Source: Dissulfurirhabdus thermomarina
Lineage (GTDB): Bacteria; Desulfobacterota; Dissulfuribacteria; Dissulfuribacterales; Dissulfurirhabdaceae
Direction: 5' to 3'
DNA: 64,000 nucleotides
Assembly (NCBI RefSeq): GCF_012979235.1
Contig: NZ_JAATWC010000010.1
Coordinates: forward strand, 1 to 64,000
In this document: piece after piece, positions 62,235 through 64,000 of the stretch
How the letters are laid out: each line of letters opens with the position of its first letter
Position numbering within the stretch: the stretch's first letter is position 1
Made by a program: the position numbers and the translations under genes
The notes under the pieces: model-generated
What the model was told of the DNA's origin: nothing
The model's input: only the letters and a program-made list of their open reading frames with translations
Database searches by the model: none

Positions 62235-64000
62235 GTGCGACGCATGTTCTCCGCCATAGGCCTTGCCGCGCTCCTGTGGGCGTGGGCGGGGCCGGCCGCC
62301 GCCGTTCCGCCCATGAGGGAGGCGCAGCGCGAGGCCTTCCTGGCGGCCGAGGCCGCCCTCGCCGCCGGGGACGAGGCGGCCTACTGGCGCCACCTCGAGG
62401 GTCTCCGCGACTACCCCCTCTTTCCTTATCTCCGCTACCAGTGGCTCCGGGCCCGCCTCGATCGGGCCCGGCCCCTGGAGGTCAAGGTCTTCCTGTGCCT
62501 CTACGGCGACACCCCGGTGGCCGGCGACCTCCAGCGGGCCTGGCTGGAATCCCTGGCGTCGCGGGAACGGTGGGAGGAATTCCTCCGGGCCTACGACCCC
62601 GGCGTCGCGGATCTCTCCCTCGACTGCCTCCGGCGCCGGGCCCTGCTCCATGCGGGCCGTGCCGGAGAGGCCCTGGACGGCATCGAGGAGATCTACGCCT
62701 CGGCGGTTCCCGAGCCGGAGGCCTGCACCCCCGTCTTCGCGGCCTGGGAGGCGGCGGGGGGGCCGGGCGAGGCGGTCAAGTGGCGCCGCATCCGGACCGC
62801 CATGGCCGCCGGCCGGGGGGACCTCGCCCTGGAGCTGGCCGGTGGCATCTCCCGCGGGGCCCGGGCCGCCGTGGCGGCCTGGCAGGAGGCGCGTGCCCAT
62901 CCCGGCCGCCTGGCGGCCCTGGTGGCCGGGATGCCGCGGGGCCCCGCCCGGGAGTGGGTGATCCGGGACGGGCTCGCGGCCCTCGCCCGGCGGGACCCGG
63001 GCGCCGCCCTGGCCGTCTGGCGGCGGAACCGGGCCCGGTGGCGTCTCCCGGCGGAGGCGGCGCGGGCGGTGGAGACCGGGATCGCCCTGGCGCTCGCGGC
63101 GGACCGGGACCCGGCGCACCGGCGGGACCTCGAGACCCTGGCCGCGCGGCTGGAGGATCCGCGCCTCGTGGAATGGTGCGTGCGGCTCTCCCTCCTGGAC
63201 CGCGACTGGCGGGGGGTGCTCAAGTGGACGGCGCGGCTCCCGGCGGGACGGCGGTCCCGCCCGGCGTGGCGGTACTGGCGGGCCCGGGCGCTCGCCGCCC
63301 TGGGCCGGAAGGGGGACGCCCGGCGGATCTACGAGGAATTGGCCCGTGACCGCTCCTACTACGGCTTCCTCGCCGCCGACCGCGCCGGGCGGCCCTATGC
63401 CCTGGAGACCCGGCCCCTGGAGGCCGACCCCGGCGTGGCGGCCGAGGTGGCGGCACTGCCCGGCGTGCAGCGGGCCCGTGAACTCCTGTTCCTGGGGCGG
63501 CGGGAGGCGGCGCGGCGCGAATGGGCGGCCGCCGTCCGGGGGCTCGACCGGGACCACCTCCTCCAGGCCGCCCGGCTCGCCCACTCGTGGGGCTGGTACG
63601 ACCGCGCCATCGCCGCCCTGGGCCGTGCCGGCTGCCTGGACGACCTCGCCCTCCGGTTCCCCCTGGCCTACCTCCCGGAGGTGTCCGCCCGGGCCGCCCG
63701 GGCCGACATCGATCCCGCCTGGGCCCTGGCCCTCATGCGCCAGGAGAGCGCCTTCGACACCCGGGCCCGGTCCCGATCCGGGGCCCTGGGGCTCATGCAG
63801 CTCATGCCCGGGACCGCCCGGTTCGTGGCGCGTCGCCGGGATCTGCCCCTCCGTTCCCTGGACGAGGTCTTCCGGGCGGAGACCAACATCCGCCTGGGCA
63901 TCGGTTACCTCGAGATGGTCCGGGACCGCTTCGGGGGGAATCCCGTGCTGGCCACCGCCGCCTACAACGCCGGCCCCGCGCGGGTCGAGGAGTGGCTGCC
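62235..64000 (+). CDS. slt: Soluble lytic murein transglycosylase Slt, partial at window end
   Basis: The visible 588 codons encode a periplasmic Slt70-type enzyme that cleaves the glycan backbone of peptidoglycan, forming anhydromuramic ends. It has a signal peptide (about 1-23), a long helical superhelix domain (about 30-490) and the start of the catalytic domain. Catalytic Glu is in WALALMRQESAFDTRARS, followed by GALGLMQLMPGTARFVARR, TNIRLGIGYLEM and AAYNAGPARV. GTG 62235 is chosen because CAGGAG stands 5-6 bases before it. The gene continues past the window. Confidence 0.92.
   Translation, partial: MRRMFSAIGLAALLWAWAGPAAAVPPMREAQREAFLAAEAALAAGDEAAYWRHLEGLRDYPLFPYLRYQWLRARLDRARPLEVKVFLCLYGDTPVAGDLQRAWLESLASRERWEEFLRAYDPGVADLSLDCLRRRALLHAGRAGEALDGIEEIYASAVPEPEACTPVFAAWEAAGGPGEAVKWRRIRTAMAAGRGDLALELAGGISRGARAAVAAWQEARAHPGRLAALVAGMPRGPAREWVIRDGLAALARRDPGAALAVWRRNRARWRLPAEAARAVETGIALALAADRDPAHRRDLETLAARLEDPRLVEWCVRLSLLDRDWRGVLKWTARLPAGRRSRPAWRYWRARALAALGRKGDARRIYEELARDRSYYGFLAADRAGRPYALETRPLEADPGVAAEVAALPGVQRARELLFLGRREAARREWAAAVRGLDRDHLLQAARLAHSWGWYDRAIAALGRAGCLDDLALRFPLAYLPEVSARAARADIDPAWALALMRQESAFDTRARSRSGALGLMQLMPGTARFVARRRDLPLRSLDEVFRAETNIRLGIGYLEMVRDRFGGNPVLATAAYNAGPARVEEWL

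Overview
The window is a 64 kb stretch of a high-GC (about 70%), densely coded bacterial chromosome. There are no rRNA or tRNA genes, no transposases and no phage genes. The cell is Gram-negative, because the window encodes an Mla phospholipid-transport operon, an AsmA protein, an outer-membrane porin, a beta-barrel protein and a lytic transglycosylase. Several genes point to an anaerobic or microaerobic respirer: a tetraheme NrfH/NapC-type cytochrome next to an octaheme hydroxylamine-oxidoreductase-like cytochrome, a small triheme cytochrome, a selenocysteine-containing SelD, a UbiD decarboxylase and a KatG/PerR peroxide defence pair. The mix resembles thermophilic Desulfobacterota such as sulfur-metabolising Dissulfuribacterales. 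That placement is inference from gene content only.

Layout. 1-11 kb: small heat-shock protein, a MoxR-type AAA ATPase with a VWA partner (NorQ/NorD type), TrpB2, a membrane methyltransferase, a DUF2156 protein, the cytochrome pair (haoCA type), a THUMP protein and two small Cys-rich proteins. Two partial copies of an interspersed repeat lie at 3-38 and about 10673-10800. 11-19 kb: AsmA, a nested inverted repeat, a NYN nuclease-like protein, EttA, a small membrane protein and a three-gene operon (WYL regulator, beta-barrel, zinc protein). 19.6-21 kb: a compositionally different island with a truncated cas6 whose 3' end joins a half CRISPR repeat, followed by a seven-repeat array. 21.5-24.4 kb: katG and perR. 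24.9-31.8 kb: a five-gene operon with lysine 2,3-aminomutase, a GNAT-deacetylase fusion, an ATP-grasp ligase, an ATP-grasp-GNAT fusion and a permease. I predict that it makes and handles an acetylated beta-lysine conjugate.

31.9-40.6 kb: a Pho regulon (porin, pstSCAB, phoU) with 11-bp-spaced operator repeats and a matching 5' leader hairpin before both the porin and pstS, then a membrane protein and a KtrAB/TrkAH-type potassium system. 40.7-44.7 kb: mlaE-F-D-C, a cyclic-nucleotide-binding-domain protein and mlaA. 44.7-47.3 kb: a membrane-tethered XRE regulator with an EF-hand and a paralogous secreted partner, divergent from a triheme cytochrome; three copies of a short motif lie between them. 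47-54 kb: DUF72 protein, MinD-like ATPase, DUF3108 protein, DNA polymerase IV and a Prc protease whose 3' end overlaps dinB by 111 bp. 54-61.5 kb: a long leftward series of tightly packed genes from selD through two NUDIX proteins, a Cys-rich secreted protein and pyruvate kinase to ubiD and traB. The window ends inside slt.

The strongest points for follow-up are the kamA/ATP-grasp/deacetylase operon, the cas6-CRISPR junction, the in-frame UGA in selD, the repeated Pho leader architecture and the membrane-tethered regulator locus.
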